NCBI RefSeq assembly: GCF_029369745.1
Contig: NZ_CP120210.1
Span: 2,480,001 to 2,544,000, forward strand
Direction: 5' to 3'
DNA: 64,000 nt
From: Amycolatopsis sp. QT-25
GTDB lineage: Bacteria; Actinomycetota; Actinomycetes; Mycobacteriales; Pseudonocardiaceae
In this document: positions 40,996 to 50,740 of the stretch, piece after piece
Layout: each line of letters starts with the position of its first letter
Position numbering within the stretch: the first letter of the stretch is position 1
The notes under the pieces: model-generated
What the model saw: only the letters and a program-made list of their open reading frames with translations
The model's database searches: none
Told to the model about the DNA's origin: nothing
Translations under genes and position numbers: made by a program

Positions 40996-41616
40996 TCAGA
41001 GCTGCGACGCCTCCGCCGCCAGAGCCTCGATCTTCCCGAAGTCCTTGGCCGCCAAGGCGTCCTTCGGCGTCAGCCACGAACCACCGATACAGCCCACAGT
41101 GGACAGTGCGAGGTAGTCCGGCGCGGTCTTCACGGTGATCCCGCCGGTGGGGCAGAAGCGCAGCCCGGGCAGCGGGCCACCGATGGACTTCAGGTACGCC
41201 ACGCCGCCGCTGGCCTCGGCGGGGAAGAACTTCAGCGCGGTCAGCCCGCGTTCGGCCAGCCGCATCGCCTCCGAAACCGTGCTCGCGCCGGGCAGGAACG
41301 GGAGCCCGGTGTCGAACGCCGCGTCGAGGACCGAGTCCGTGCAACCCGGGGTCACCAGGAACTTCGCCCCGGCGGCGGCCGCCTGCTTGGCGTGCTCGGG
41401 CGCGGTGACCGTCCCGGCGCCGATGACGATCTCCGGGACCTCCGCGGCGATCCGCTCGATGGAGGCGAGTGCCGCCGGAGTGCGCAGGGTCAGCTCGATC
41501 ACGCCGATCCCGCCCGCGAGGAGGGCCCGCGCGGTGGGCACGGCGTCGTCGGCGTCGTCGAGCACGACGACGGGCATCACGGGGGACAGGCCGAGCAGGT
41601 CGGCGCCGGTGGTCAC
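40996..41616 (-). CDS. eda: KDPG aldolase (2-keto-3-deoxy-6-phosphogluconate aldolase)
   Basis: Class I aldolase of 206 residues cleaving KDPG to pyruvate and glyceraldehyde-3-phosphate, the last Entner-Doudoroff step. ELTLRTP, GAGTV and VTPGCTD are visible, with the Schiff-base lysine in LKFFPAEA. The GTG start overlaps the edd stop as GTGA. Operon edd-eda on the minus strand. Confidence 0.95.
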   Translation of the reverse strand: MTTGADLLGLSPVMPVVVLDDADDAVPTARALLAGGIGVIELTLRTPAALASIERIAAEVPEIVIGAGTVTAPEHAKQAAAAGAKFLVTPGCTDSVLDAAFDTGLPFLPGASTVSEAMRLAERGLTALKFFPAEASGGVAYLKSIGGPLPGLRFCPTGGITVKTAPDYLALSTVGCIGGSWLTPKDALAAKDFGKIEALAAEASQL

Positions 41617-43502
41617 TGGGTTACCTCCACAGGGGTCAACGTGTGCGCCGGAGCGCCGAAGTGTTCCGGCATGAGCGGTCCGAACACGCTCGCGCCTTGG
41701 TCGGCGGGACCGACCGCGCGGCGCAGCGCCGCGAACAGCTCCCGGCCGGTGCCGGTCCAGGATGCCTCCGAAGGCGGGGAGTCCACCAGTTCACGGCGGG
41801 CGAGTTCTTCGTCACCCACGAAGACGTCGAGCGTCCCGGCCTTGGCGTCGAGACGGATGACGTCACCATCGGCGATCCGCGCGATCGGGCCGCCCGCGGC
41901 GGCTTCCGGGGTCACCTGGATCGCCGCCGGGATCTTCCCGGACGCGCCCGACATCCGGCCGTCGGTGACCAACGCCACCTGGTGCCCGCGGTCCATCAGC
42001 ACCCCCAGCGCCGGGGTGAGGCCGTGCAGCTCCGGCATCCCATTGGCCCGCGGGCCCTGCTGCCGGACGACCACGACGACATCGCGGTCCAGCTCCCCGG
42101 CCTCGAAAGCGTCCTTGAAGGACTTCTGGTCGGTGAACACGCGCGCCGAGGCCTGCACGATCCGGTGCTCCGGCGCCACGGCCGACACCTTCAGCACCCC
42201 GCGGCCGAGATTGCCCGCCACCATCCGCAGCCCGCCGTCGGCGGCGAACGGCCGCCACACGGGACGCAGGACGTCCTCGTCGAGGCTGCGCGTCGGGACG
42301 TCACGCCAGACCAGTTCCCCCTCGGAGAGGATCGGTTCCTGCCGGTAGCGGTGCAGACCCGGTCCGGCGACGGTCTGGACGTCCTCGTGCAGCAGCCCCG
42401 CGTCGAGCAGCGTGCCGACCAGGAACTGGATGCCCCCGGCGGCGTGGAAGTGGTTGATGTCGGCGCTGCCGTTCGGGTACACGCGCGCCAGCAGGGGGAC
42501 GACGGCCGACAGCTCGGAGAAGTCGTCCCAGGTCAGCTGGATGCCCGCGGCCGCGGCGATCGCGACGAGATGCATCGTGTGGTTGGTCGAACCGCCGGTG
42601 GCGAGCAGCGCGACGACGCCGTTGACGACGGCCTTCTCGTCGATCACGCGCGAGATCGGCGTGTACTCCTCGCCCCGCGAGAGCTTCACCACCCGGCGTC
42701 CGGCCTCTTCGGTGAGCGCCTTCCGCAGCGGCGAGTTCGGCTGCACGAAGCTGGCGCCCGGCAGGTGCAGGCCCATCACCTCGACGACCATCTGGTTCGA
42801 GTTGGCCGTGCCGTAGAAGGTGCACGTTCCCGCCGAGTGGTACGAAGCCGCTTCGGCGTCCAGCAGGTCTTCGCGGGTCGCCTTGCCCTCGGCGTAGAGC
42901 TGGCGCACGCGCGCCTTCTCCTTGTTCGGCAGACCCGAGTTCATCGGCCCGGCGGGCACCAGGATCGCCGGGAGGTGCCCGAAGGACAGCGCCCCGATCA
43001 GCAGGCCCGGCACGATCTTGTCGCAGACGCCGAGCAGCAGTGCCGCGTCGAACATGTCATGGGAAAGCGCGATCACGGTCGACATCGCGATCACCTCCCG
43101 GCTGAACAGCGACAGCTCCATCCCGGGACGGCCCTGGGTGACGCCGTCGCACATCGCGGGCACGCCACCGGCGAACTGCGCCACCCCGCCGGCCTGACGG
43201 ACCGAGCCCTTGAGCAGCGCGGGGTATTCCTGCATCGGCTGGTGCGCCGAAAGCATGTCGTTGTACGAGGAGACGATCGCGACGCCCGGCGCCCGCACGG
43301 CACGCAGTGCCGCTTTGTCGACACCTTCCATCGCGGCGAAGCCGTGGGCGAGGTTGCTGCAGTCGAGGCCGCGCCGCATCGGTCCTTCCGCATGGGAGGC
43401 GGCGACACGGTCGAGGTACGCGGCGCGGGTTTCGGCGCTGCGGGTAGTGATGCGTTCGGTGATTTGGGCGATGATGGGGTGGACGTTCGGGGCGGTGCTC
43501 AT
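41613..43502 (-). CDS. edd: 6-phosphogluconate dehydratase
   Basis: IlvD/Edd-family Fe-S dehydratase of 629 residues, converting 6-phosphogluconate to KDPG. Cluster-ligand cysteines are expected in [10 protein letters not shown] and [19 protein letters not shown] and DGRMSGASG are further family motifs. The coupling to eda by a 4-base overlap identifies it as Edd rather than IlvD. ATG 43502 is the first credible start. Divergent from the sdh operon across a 263-base regulatory gap. Confidence 0.95.
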   Translation of the reverse strand: MSTAPNVHPIIAQITERITTRSAETRAAYLDRVAASHAEGPMRRGLDCSNLAHGFAAMEGVDKAALRAVRAPGVAIVSSYNDMLSAHQPMQEYPALLKGSVRQAGGVAQFAGGVPAMCDGVTQGRPGMELSLFSREVIAMSTVIALSHDMFDAALLLGVCDKIVPGLLIGALSFGHLPAILVPAGPMNSGLPNKEKARVRQLYAEGKATREDLLDAEAASYHSAGTCTFYGTANSNQMVVEVMGLHLPGASFVQPNSPLRKALTEEAGRRVVKLSRGEEYTPISRVIDEKAVVNGVVALLATGGSTNHTMHLVAIAAAAGIQLTWDDFSELSAVVPLLARVYPNGSADINHFHAAGGIQFLVGTLLDAGLLHEDVQTVAGPGLHRYRQEPILSEGELVWRDVPTRSLDEDVLRPVWRPFAADGGLRMVAGNLGRGVLKVSAVAPEHRIVQASARVFTDQKSFKDAFEAGELDRDVVVVVRQQGPRANGMPELHGLTPALGVLMDRGHQVALVTDGRMSGASGKIPAAIQVTPEAAAGGPIARIADGDVIRLDAKAGTLDVFVGDEELARRELVDSPPSEASWTGTGRELFAALRRAVGPADQGASVFGPLMPEHFGAPAHTLTPVEVTQ

Positions 43503-43630
43503 TGTCCGGCTCCGGATCACTGGTCGTGATGGTCCGCGGGACGGCAACGCTGACGTCGCTGGGTCGTGACAGTGGCCACAGTACCGGGGGGCAAAGCCCG
43601 AATCAAAATCGATACAGAAGATCGACTCGC

Positions 43631-43646
43631 GTGACCTCCGTCACGT
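43631..43646. promoter_or_regulatory. Candidate Crp/GlxR site 1, edd-sdh gap
   Basis: CGTGACCTCCGTCACG is a perfect palindrome and fits both the Streptomyces Crp pattern GTG-N6-GNCAC and the general GTGA-N6-TCAC. It is in the divergent region between edd-eda and the sdh operon. Confidence 0.6.
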
Positions 43647-43660
43647 CCTTGGGTTCTACT

Positions 43661-43676
43661 GTGCTACTTGTCACAT
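43661..43676. promoter_or_regulatory. Candidate Crp/GlxR site 2, edd-sdh gap
   Basis: TGTGCTACTTGTCACA fits GTG-N6-GNCAC exactly and TGTGA-N6-TCACA with one change. It lies 30 bp (about three helical turns) from site 1, centre to centre, on the same DNA face. Confidence 0.5.
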
Positions 43677-43684
43677 TGCACAAC
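43669..43684. promoter_or_regulatory. Candidate Rex site overlapping Crp site 2
   Basis: TTGTCACATTGCACAA matches the Rex operator TTGTG-N6-CACAA with one change. Rex represses respiratory genes when NADH is low in Streptomyces, so a site in front of sdh would make sense. One mismatch and overlap with the Crp-like site make this tentative. Confidence 0.4.
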
Positions 43685-43765
43685 GCGCGGCAGAGTCGAG
43701 ACGGCGAGGATCGCCTGCCTTCGAAGGCTCGAGCGGCCCACCGAACCGACCATCGGGAGGTACCG

Positions 43766-44053
43766 ATGTCCACCACAGAGATCGCCGAGCTTCGGCGAGC
43801 CATCGGTCAGCTGAGGCAGTGCGTCGGCGCGCTGCGATCCCGATACGGCGACGCCGCGGCGGTACGGCGCCTGGCGAACGACGTCGAGCGGCTCGACATC
43901 GACGCGACCGATCTCGACACCACCCCGAACGCGGTGCCCGCGCAGGCGAAGGCCACCGATCGAGTCCAGATTCCCGATACGCCTTACGACCCGGCGCTGT
44001 GGCAAGGTGCCGACGACGAAGGCGTCGGCGGCTACAAGCGCGACCAGCGGTGA
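43766..44053 (+). CDS. Small conserved protein heading the sdh operon
   Basis: 95 residues, no recognised domain. The N-terminal half is a heptad-rich helix (IAELRRAIGQLRQCVGALR), the C-terminal half is acidic and probably disordered. GGGAGG precedes the ATG. Its stop overlaps the sdhC start as GTGA, so it is translationally coupled to succinate dehydrogenase and may help assembly or regulation; that is inference. Confidence 0.7.
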   Translation: MSTTEIAELRRAIGQLRQCVGALRSRYGDAAAVRRLANDVERLDIDATDLDTTPNAVPAQAKATDRVQIPDTPYDPALWQGADDEGVGGYKRDQR

Positions 44054-44880
44054 ACGGTCCCGCAGGCCATGAGGCCGGACGGGGTACGGGGGTCCGCGCA
44101 CCGTCGCGGGCCCGGATCGCCGAGCGAACGCTGCGCACCGACCGGTGGTGGCTGTCCCCGCTGCTGACCGTCCTCGGCCTCTCCGCCTTCATCGTCTACG
44201 CGACGATCAGGTCGTTCGTGCGCACCGCGTACTGGGTGCCCGAGTACCACTACCTGACGCCGTTCTACTCGCCCTGCGTCTCGGAATCCTGTGTCGAAGG
44301 TTCCCGGCATTTCGGGACCTGGATCGGCGAACTGCCGGGCTTCGTCCCGCTCGGCTTCCTCGTCCTGCCGTTCCTGCTCGGCTTTCGGCTGACCTGCTAC
44401 TACTACCGCAAGGCGTACTACCGCGCGGTCTGGTTCTCGCCGCCCGCCTGCGCGGTCGCCGAACCGCACGAGAAGTACACCGGTGAGACGCGGCTGCCGC
44501 TGATCATCCAGAACGCCCACCGATACTTCTTCTACGTGGCCGTGATCGTCTCGCTGGTCAACACCTACGACGCGATCACCGCGTTCCACGGCAAGACCGG
44601 CGGTTTCGGTTTCGGGCTCGGCAACATCGTGCTGCTCGGCAACGTGATCCTGCTGTGGGCCTACACCTTGTCCTGCCACTCGTGCCGTCACGTGACCGGC
44701 GGCAGGCTCAAGCACTTCTCGAAACATCCGGTCCGCTACTGGATCTGGACGCAGATCACGAAGCTCAACACCCGGCACATGGCGCTGGCGTGGACGACGC
44801 TCGGCACACTCGTGCTGACCGACCTCTACGTGATGCTCGTGGCCAGCGGTGCGATTTCGGATCTGCGGTTCATCGACTAG
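44050..44880 (+). CDS. sdhC: Succinate dehydrogenase membrane anchor (Sdh1-type)
   Basis: 276-residue membrane protein with about five helices, matching in size and order the single anchor of mycobacterial Sdh1 (Rv0249c-like). It is much longer than classical SdhC. Landmarks are WVPEYHYLTPFYSPC, TCYYYRKAYYR and CHSCRHVTGG; the many His and Tyr near the membrane ends may hold heme or quinone. GTG start, 4-base overlap with the preceding small gene. Confidence 0.88.
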   Translation: MNGPAGHEAGRGTGVRAPSRARIAERTLRTDRWWLSPLLTVLGLSAFIVYATIRSFVRTAYWVPEYHYLTPFYSPCVSESCVEGSRHFGTWIGELPGFVPLGFLVLPFLLGFRLTCYYYRKAYYRAVWFSPPACAVAEPHEKYTGETRLPLIIQNAHRYFFYVAVIVSLVNTYDAITAFHGKTGGFGFGLGNIVLLGNVILLWAYTLSCHSCRHVTGGRLKHFSKHPVRYWIWTQITKLNTRHMALAWTTLGTLVLTDLYVMLVASGAISDLRFID

Positions 44881-44931
44881 CGGCGCGGGAATCTCCCGTC
44901 CCCGGCGACAAGCTTTGAGGTGGCTCTCTCC

Positions 44932-46848
44932 ATGACCGAGGTTGAAACGTTCGGCTACGACGTGGTGGTGATCGGGGCCGGCGGCGCCGGTCTCCGCGCG
45001 GTCATCGAGGCCCGTGAACGCGGCTTCAGCGTCGCGGTGGTGTGCAAATCGCTGTTCGGCAAGGCGCATACGGTGATGGCCGAAGGCGGCTGCGCGGCGT
45101 CGATGGGCAACGCGAACTCGAACGACAACTGGCAGGTGCACTTCCGCGACACCATGCGCGGCGGGAAGTTCCTCAACAACTGGCGGATGGCCGAACTCCA
45201 CGCCAAGGAGGCGCCGGACCGGGTCTGGGAGCTGGAGACCTACGGCGCGCTGTTCGACCGCACCGCCGACGGCCGGATCAGCCAGCGCAACTTCGGCGGG
45301 CACACCTACCCGCGGCTGGCGCACGTCGGCGACCGCACCGGACTCGAACTGATCCGCACGATGCAGCAGAAAATCGTTTCACTGCAACAAGAGGACTTCA
45401 AGGAGACCGGTGACTACGAGGCGAGGATCAAGGTCTTCGCCGAATGCACGATCACCGAACTGCTGACCGAGAACGGCCGGATCTCGGGCGCCTTCGGGTA
45501 CTGGCGGGAGAGTGGCCGGTTCATCCTGTTCGAGACACCGGCGGTCGTGCTGGCCACGGGCGGCATCGGGAAGTCGTTCAAGGTCACCTCCAACTCGTGG
45601 GAGTACACCGGCGACGGGCACGCGCTGGCGCTGCGGGCCGGGGCGACGCTCATCAACATGGAGTTCGTCCAGTTCCATCCGACCGGCATGGTCTGGCCGC
45701 CGAGTGTGAAGGGGATCCTGGTCACCGAAGGCGTCCGCGGTGACGGTGGGGTCCTCAAGAACACCGAGGACGACCGGTTCATGTTCTCCTACGTCCCCGA
45801 TGTGTTCAAGGGACAGTACGCGGACAGCGAGGAAGAAGCCGATCGCTGGTACACCGACGCCGACAACAACCGCCGCACCCCGGACCTGCTGCCCCGCGAC
45901 GAGGTCGCGCGCGCGATCAACACCGAGGTCAAGGAGGGCCGGGGATCGCCGCACGGCGGGGTCTTCCTCGACATCGCCAGCAGGCTGCCCGCGGAGGAGA
46001 TCCGTAAACGGCTGCCGTCGATGTATCACCAGTTCAAGGAACTCGCCGACGTCGACATCACCAAGGAGCCGATGGAGGTCGGCCCCACCTGTCACTACGT
46101 GATGGGCGGGATCGAGGTCGACCCGGACACCGCGTCGTCGAGTGTGCCGGGGCTGTTCGCCGCGGGCGAGTGCTCGGGCGGGATGCACGGCTCGAACCGG
46201 CTCGGTGGCAACTCGCTTTCGGACCTGCTCGTCTTCGGCAGGCGCGCGGGCCTCGGCGCCGCCTCCTATGTGGCGGAACTGAAGGACCGCCCCAAGGTCG
46301 GCCGGTCCGATGTGGACGCCGCCGCGGCGATGGCGCTCGCGCCGTTCGACCCGCCGGGTGACGGCGTCGAGGAGAATCCGTACAGCCTGCACACCGAACT
46401 GCAGCAGTCGATGAACGACCTCGTCGGCATCATCCGGAAAGCCGAGGAGATCGAGCGGGCACTGGAGAAGCTCGGGGAGCTGCGGGAGCGGATCAAGCGG
46501 GTCACCGTCGAGGGACACCGGCAGTTCAATCCCGGTTGGCATCTCGCCGTCGACCTGCGCAACATGCTGATGGTCAGCGAATGCGTGGCGCGAGCCGCGC
46601 TGCTGCGCACCGAGAGCCGGGGCGGGCACACCCGCGACGACCATCCGGGCATGGACGCCCGCTGGCGCAACAAACTCCTGGTCTGCTCGGCCACGCCGGG
46701 CGACAACCCGGTGGTGCCGGAGATCGGCATCGAGGCCAAGGAACAGACCCCGCTGCGGCAGGACCTGCTGGAGCTTTTCGAACTGTCCGAGCTGGGGAAG
46801 TACTACACCGACGAAGAACTGGCCTCGCACCCCGGGAGTCCGGCATGA
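44932..46848 (+). CDS. sdhA: Succinate dehydrogenase flavoprotein subunit
   Basis: 638 residues. FAD loop VVVIGAGGAGLRAVIEA at about residues 11-27, HTVMAEGGCAAS, the substrate/catalytic region HPTGMVWPP and RLGGNSLSDLLVFGRRAG are all typical. ATG 44932 has GAGG 11 bases upstream; GTG 44920 overlaps that site. Oxidises succinate to fumarate at the inner membrane face and passes electrons to SdhB. Its stop overlaps sdhB (ATGA). Confidence 0.95.
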   Translation: MTEVETFGYDVVVIGAGGAGLRAVIEARERGFSVAVVCKSLFGKAHTVMAEGGCAASMGNANSNDNWQVHFRDTMRGGKFLNNWRMAELHAKEAPDRVWELETYGALFDRTADGRISQRNFGGHTYPRLAHVGDRTGLELIRTMQQKIVSLQQEDFKETGDYEARIKVFAECTITELLTENGRISGAFGYWRESGRFILFETPAVVLATGGIGKSFKVTSNSWEYTGDGHALALRAGATLINMEFVQFHPTGMVWPPSVKGILVTEGVRGDGGVLKNTEDDRFMFSYVPDVFKGQYADSEEEADRWYTDADNNRRTPDLLPRDEVARAINTEVKEGRGSPHGGVFLDIASRLPAEEIRKRLPSMYHQFKELADVDITKEPMEVGPTCHYVMGGIEVDPDTASSSVPGLFAAGECSGGMHGSNRLGGNSLSDLLVFGRRAGLGAASYVAELKDRPKVGRSDVDAAAAMALAPFDPPGDGVEENPYSLHTELQQSMNDLVGIIRKAEEIERALEKLGELRERIKRVTVEGHRQFNPGWHLAVDLRNMLMVSECVARAALLRTESRGGHTRDDHPGMDARWRNKLLVCSATPGDNPVVPEIGIEAKEQTPLRQDLLELFELSELGKYYTDEELASHPGSPA

Positions 46849-47597
46849 GCTACAAGGCGAGTTTCCGGGTCTGGCGCGGCGACGCCGATTCGGGTGAGCT
46901 GCAGGACTACCGCGTCGAGGTCAACGAGGGCGAGGTCGTCCTCGACATCATCCACCGGCTGCAGGCCACCCAGGCCTCGGATCTGGCGGTGCGGTGGAAC
47001 TGCAAGGCGGGTAAATGCGGTTCGTGCTCGGCGGAGATCAACGGCAAGCCGCGGCTGCTGTGCATGACGCGGATGTCGACCTTCACCGAGGACGAGGTCA
47101 TCACCGTGACGCCGATGCGGACGTTCCCGGTGATCCGCGACCTGGTGACCGACGTGTCGTTCAACTACACCAAGGCCCGTGAGATCCCCTCGTTCACCCC
47201 GCCGCCGGAGCTGAAGCCGGGGGAGTACCGGATGCAGCAAATGGACGTCGAGCGCTCGCAGGAGTTCCGCAAGTGCATCGAGTGCTTCCTGTGCCAGAAC
47301 ACCTGCCACGTGGTGCGGGACCACGAGGAGAACAAGGAGGCCTTCGCCGGACCTCGGTACCTGATGCGGATCGCCGAACTCGAAATGCATCCCCTCGACG
47401 TCGCCGACCGGCGGGACGAGGCGCAGGAGGAGCACGGACTCGGGTACTGCAACATCACCAAGTGCTGCTCGGACGTGTGCCCGGAGGGCATCCACATCAC
47501 CGACAACGCGCTGATCCCGATGAAGGAACGCGTCGCGGACCGGAAGTACGACCCCATCGTGTGGCTGGGGAACAAACTGTTCCGGCGGGACAAGTAG
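46845..47597 (+). CDS. sdhB: Succinate dehydrogenase iron-sulfur subunit
   Basis: 250 residues carrying the ferredoxin-type [2Fe-2S] ligands (CKAGKCGSCSAE ... LLC), then CIECFLCQNTC and CNITKCCSDVCPEGI for the two cubane-type clusters. Carries electrons from SdhA to the quinone site of the anchor. ATG overlaps the sdhA stop. Length equals the mycobacterial Rv0247c type. Ends the operon before a strong hairpin. Confidence 0.95.
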   Translation: MSYKASFRVWRGDADSGELQDYRVEVNEGEVVLDIIHRLQATQASDLAVRWNCKAGKCGSCSAEINGKPRLLCMTRMSTFTEDEVITVTPMRTFPVIRDLVTDVSFNYTKAREIPSFTPPPELKPGEYRMQQMDVERSQEFRKCIECFLCQNTCHVVRDHEENKEAFAGPRYLMRIAELEMHPLDVADRRDEAQEEHGLGYCNITKCCSDVCPEGIHITDNALIPMKERVADRKYDPIVWLGNKLFRRDK

Positions 47598-47618
47598 AAC
47601 GCCTTCGCCCGGACGGGT

Positions 47619-47664
47619 ACCGAAGGAGCTTTCCCCGCACAGCGGCGGAGAAAGCTCCTTCGGT
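47619..47664. terminator. Terminator-like hairpin after sdhB
   Basis: Perfect 15-bp arms (ACCGAAGGAGCTTTC at 47619-47633 and its complement at 47650-47664) with a 16-base loop lie between convergent sdhB and the methyltransferase gene. Likely bidirectional terminator of the sdh operon and the sulfur cassette. Confidence 0.7.
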
Positions 47665-47701
47665 CCCTGGTCGCGGCCGCGAAATTTCCCGCGGCATGAG
47701 T

Positions 47702-48154
47702 TCATCCACCGGGCTTGCGGGCGCTGTGGAAAGCAGCGTGCTCTTCGATGTCCTGGAAGCCCGCATCCTGTAAGGCTCGCGCCAGTGGGAGGCCTCCGGA
47801 TGCCCGTACGGTCAGCACCCCGCCAGGGACGAGATTGGCGTTGAGCCGGGGGACCATCGCGTCGAAATCCTCGGTGGTGTCCGGCAACGCGACCACGATT
47901 TCGAACGATCCCATCACCGGCAGTCTCGCCGGCACGTGCACCTCGTAGGAGATCCCGACCGGATCCCGCTCCTCCTCCCGTTGCGCGACGGCGATCAGTG
48001 CCTGATCCGCGTCGACCCCCATGACCCGGCGTGCGCCCTCGCGGCGGAACAGCCGCGGATACCGGCCGTCCCCACAGCCGACGACCAGCACCGATCCACC
48101 CGGCAGGGCAGGCAAGGCCGACAACAGTTCCGCGGTGGTGTCCGGGTTCGCCAT
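47702..48154 (-). CDS. Small SAM-dependent methyltransferase-like protein
   Basis: 150 residues, with the SAM-binding motif VLVVGCGDGRYPRLF near residue 23 and the post-motif acidic VMGVDADQ; the domain is shorter than most class I methyltransferases. ATG 48154 with GGAGG 8 bases upstream. It is the last gene of the minus-strand sulfur cassette, 69 bases after a TauE-like permease, so its link to the cassette is plausible but not proven. Confidence 0.75.
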   Translation of the reverse strand: MANPDTTAELLSALPALPGGSVLVVGCGDGRYPRLFRREGARRVMGVDADQALIAVAQREEERDPVGISYEVHVPARLPVMGSFEIVVALPDTTEDFDAMVPRLNANLVPGGVLTVRASGGLPLARALQDAGFQDIEEHAAFHSARKPGG

Positions 48155-48223
48155 CAGTCGTCCCTCCACAGCGGGAACGTCCCGAACCAACCGATTCCCC
48201 GCCGGGGCAACAGCTTCGGCCGC

Positions 48224-49030
48224 TCACCCACCACTGGCCAGTTTCCAGGTGAGGGTGCAGACGAGCGCGAGGACCACGGACAGGAAGATCCGCCGCATGA
48301 ACTTCGAACCGCGGCGAGCCGCGACGGAGGCACCGAGTACCGAACCCGCGAGATTGCAGCACGCCATCGCCGAACCGAGGCCCCACAGCACTTTTCCGGT
48401 CGGGATGAAGAACAGGAGCGCGCCGAGGTTCGTGGCGGCGTTGACCAGTTTCGTGGTCGCCGAGGCACGGAGAAACGAATAGCCGATCACCCCCACCAGG
48501 ACGAAAATGAGAAAGGAACCGGTGCCGGGCCCGGCCAGCCCGTCCCAGAAGCCGAGTACCGCACCGCTGCCGGTCATCGTCAGCAGTTCACGTCGCTTTC
48601 CGAACCGGGCTTGTTCGGCCACGCCCAGATCCGGTTGGCGCAGCGTGTAGAGCCCCACCCCGATCAGGGCGACCAGCACGATGATCGTGAGCAGTCTGGG
48701 CGGCAGCAGGGTGGCCGACATGGCTCCGGCGACGGCTCCGGCGAGCGCGGTGACGGCCATCAGGAGCGCGGAGGGCCAATCCAAGGGCGTGCGCCTGGCG
48801 TAGGTGGGAATCGCCGCCGAGGTGCCCACCAGACTCGAAATCTTGTTGGTCGCCAGCGCGTGCACCGGTGAGCCACCCGGCATGAGCAGCAACAGGGCGG
48901 GAAGCTGGATGAGTCCTCCACCGCCGACCATCGCGTCCACCGCTCCGGCGACGAACGCCGCCACACAGAGGAAAAGCAGGCCGGCGAAGCTCACCGAGCC
49001 GAATCCCGCCCAGTCGAGCGGGGTCAGCAC
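48224..49030 (-). CDS. TauE/SafE-family permease (copy 1)
   Basis: Membrane protein of 268 residues with about eight helices and the TSUP signature VDAMVGGGGLIQLPAL near residue 31. Family members move sulfite, sulfonates or other sulfur anions, usually outward. GTG start, 58 bases after cysQ. Together with the second TauE-like gene it gives the cassette two sulfur-anion permeases. Confidence 0.85.
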   Translation of the reverse strand: MLTPLDWAGFGSVSFAGLLFLCVAAFVAGAVDAMVGGGGLIQLPALLLLMPGGSPVHALATNKISSLVGTSAAIPTYARRTPLDWPSALLMAVTALAGAVAGAMSATLLPPRLLTIIVLVALIGVGLYTLRQPDLGVAEQARFGKRRELLTMTGSGAVLGFWDGLAGPGTGSFLIFVLVGVIGYSFLRASATTKLVNAATNLGALLFFIPTGKVLWGLGSAMACCNLAGSVLGASVAARRGSKFMRRIFLSVVLALVCTLTWKLASGG

Positions 49031-49088
49031 GTGACGTCCGTGGCGCGGTGGGAAGCGAGATACGACATGCGAAGGGTGCTACCTTTGT

Positions 49089-49832
49089 TCAGGCCCTGAA
49101 CGACGTGACCGAGTCGAGCACGCGCTCGGCCAGTTCGGGACGGCAGATCAGCAGGTCGGGTTGACAGGGGTCCGGTTTGTTGTAGCGCAGCGGGGATCCG
49201 TCGATCCGGGACGCGTGCAGCCCGGCGGCCATGGCCACGGCGGCCGGTGCCGCGGAATCCCATTCCCATTGTCCGCCCGCGTGCAGGTAGACGTCGGCCT
49301 CCCCGCGGACGACCGCCATCGCCTTCGCCCCGGCCGAGCCCATCCCGACGAGGTCCAGCCCCAGCGCTTCGGCCACGGCGGCGGCGAACGCCGGCGGGCG
49401 CCCGGCGCTGACGAGCATCACCGGCGAACCGGTCGAAGCCGGCGGCGGGGCCTCCGTCGAGTGCACCAGGTCCAGATCGGGGATCGCGACGGCCGCCGCG
49501 GTCAGCCCCGCCCCGGCTTCCCACAACGCGACGTGCACCGCCCAGTTCGCGTGCCGTCCGGCCGCGTATTCCCGGGTCCCGTCGAGGGGATCGACGATCC
49601 ACACGCGGTCGCGGCGGAGCCGGACACGGTCGTCGGTGGCCTCCTCCGACAGCACACCGTCGGCAGGCCGGAAGCACGCGAGCGCCCTGGCGAGAAAGCC
49701 CTCCGCATGGGCGTCCGCGGCCTTGCCCAGCTCAGGCGGCGGCAGATCGGTGTGCCCCGTGCGGAACCGGCTCAGCAGTCGTCCCGCTCGCCCGGCCAAC
49801 GCCGCCGCCAACTCCGGGTCGGAGAGGGACAT
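49089..49832 (-). CDS. cysQ: CysQ, 3'(2'),5'-bisphosphate nucleotidase
   Basis: Inositol-phosphatase-fold enzyme of 247 residues that removes 3'-phosphate from PAP, the by-product of sulfotransferases. Metal ligands are visible: LSEEA (63-64), DPLDGT (81-86) and a late WEWDSAAPAAV. ATG 49832 is 2 bases after the stop of the upstream TauE gene. In a cassette with a sulfotransferase its natural task is to relieve PAP inhibition. Confidence 0.88.
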   Translation of the reverse strand: MSLSDPELAAALAGRAGRLLSRFRTGHTDLPPPELGKAADAHAEGFLARALACFRPADGVLSEEATDDRVRLRRDRVWIVDPLDGTREYAAGRHANWAVHVALWEAGAGLTAAAVAIPDLDLVHSTEAPPPASTGSPVMLVSAGRPPAFAAAVAEALGLDLVGMGSAGAKAMAVVRGEADVYLHAGGQWEWDSAAPAAVAMAAGLHASRIDGSPLRYNKPDPCQPDLLICRPELAERVLDSVTSFRA

Positions 49833-49834
49833 GG

Positions 49835-50740
49835 CTACTCCGACCTGATCGTCGACGCGGCGGGGACCGAGGAAGCGGGTTCCGGCGGTGGTTTCTCCCG
49901 GAGGAACCAGTGCACCGTGCCGGCGGTGGCGGCGATCGGCAAGGCGGCCCAGAGCGGGGCCGAAAGCATGGACAAGCCGCTGAACATCAGGAGGCCGAGC
50001 ACGAACGCCTTGAGCCACCGGCCGCGCACCCGCGTCGCCCACAGGCTGCCGACGAGGACCCCCGGGATTCCGCCGAGCGCCACGGACGCGGTGATGCCGA
50101 GGGCGAACTCGCCGACCAGGAGATGCCCCAGCGCGGCGGCCCAGACCAAGGGCACCGCCTGCACGAGGTCGGTCGCGGTCAGGCGCCTGCCGGTCATCGC
50201 CGGGAAGAGCACGACCAGCCCCGCCGCCACCAGCGAGCCGGAGCCGACCGACGTCAGCCCGACCAGCGTTCCGACGACGACACCGAGCACGCACAACGTG
50301 ATCCGGCTCCGGCGGTGGCCCGGCTTGCCGGTGGAGCGGTGTTCAGGCGGCCTTCGCGCGTTCAGGAACGCTCGTGACAGACCGAGGACGGAGCTGGCGA
50401 CGACCATCACGCCGAGCAGGACGCGCAGGAGGTCGTTCGGCAGCCCGCCGTCGATCAAGGCGTGCGACAGGATCGGCGCGGCGAACGCGCTGGGGACCGA
50501 ACCGCAGAGCAGCCAGCGGACGATGCGCAGATCCGCCGTTCCGGACCGCAGGTGCACCGCGGCGCCGAAGGGTTTCATGATCGCGGACGCCACGAGGTCG
50601 GACGCGATCGCCGCCGCGGGCGGGACGTGGAACACGCCGATGAGCAGTGGCGTCAGCAGGGCGCCGCCGCCCATGCCGGTCAGGCCGATCACCCCGCCGA
50701 GCAGGAAGGCGGTCGCCACCAGCGCGGGATCGATCAGCAC
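49835..50740 (-). CDS. TauE/SafE-family permease (copy 2)
   Basis: 301 residues with about eight helices and the signature VIGLTGMGGGALLTPLLIG near the N-terminus, plus SVGSGSL in the second half. GTG start overlapping the cysN stop by 7 bases; cysQ starts 2 bases after its stop, so it is tightly built into the sulfate-activation genes. Could import sulfate or export a sulfonated product or sulfite. Confidence 0.87.
   Translation of the reverse strand: MLIDPALVATAFLLGGVIGLTGMGGGALLTPLLIGVFHVPPAAAIASDLVASAIMKPFGAAVHLRSGTADLRIVRWLLCGSVPSAFAAPILSHALIDGGLPNDLLRVLLGVMVVASSVLGLSRAFLNARRPPEHRSTGKPGHRRSRITLCVLGVVVGTLVGLTSVGSGSLVAAGLVVLFPAMTGRRLTATDLVQAVPLVWAAALGHLLVGEFALGITASVALGGIPGVLVGSLWATRVRGRWLKAFVLGLLMFSGLSMLSAPLWAALPIAATAGTVHWFLREKPPPEPASSVPAASTIRSE

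Noticed and set aside
41613..43502. Dihydroxyacid dehydratase (IlvD) instead of Edd
   Set aside because: Coupled by GTGA overlap to a KDPG aldolase and about 630 residues long, which fits Edd.
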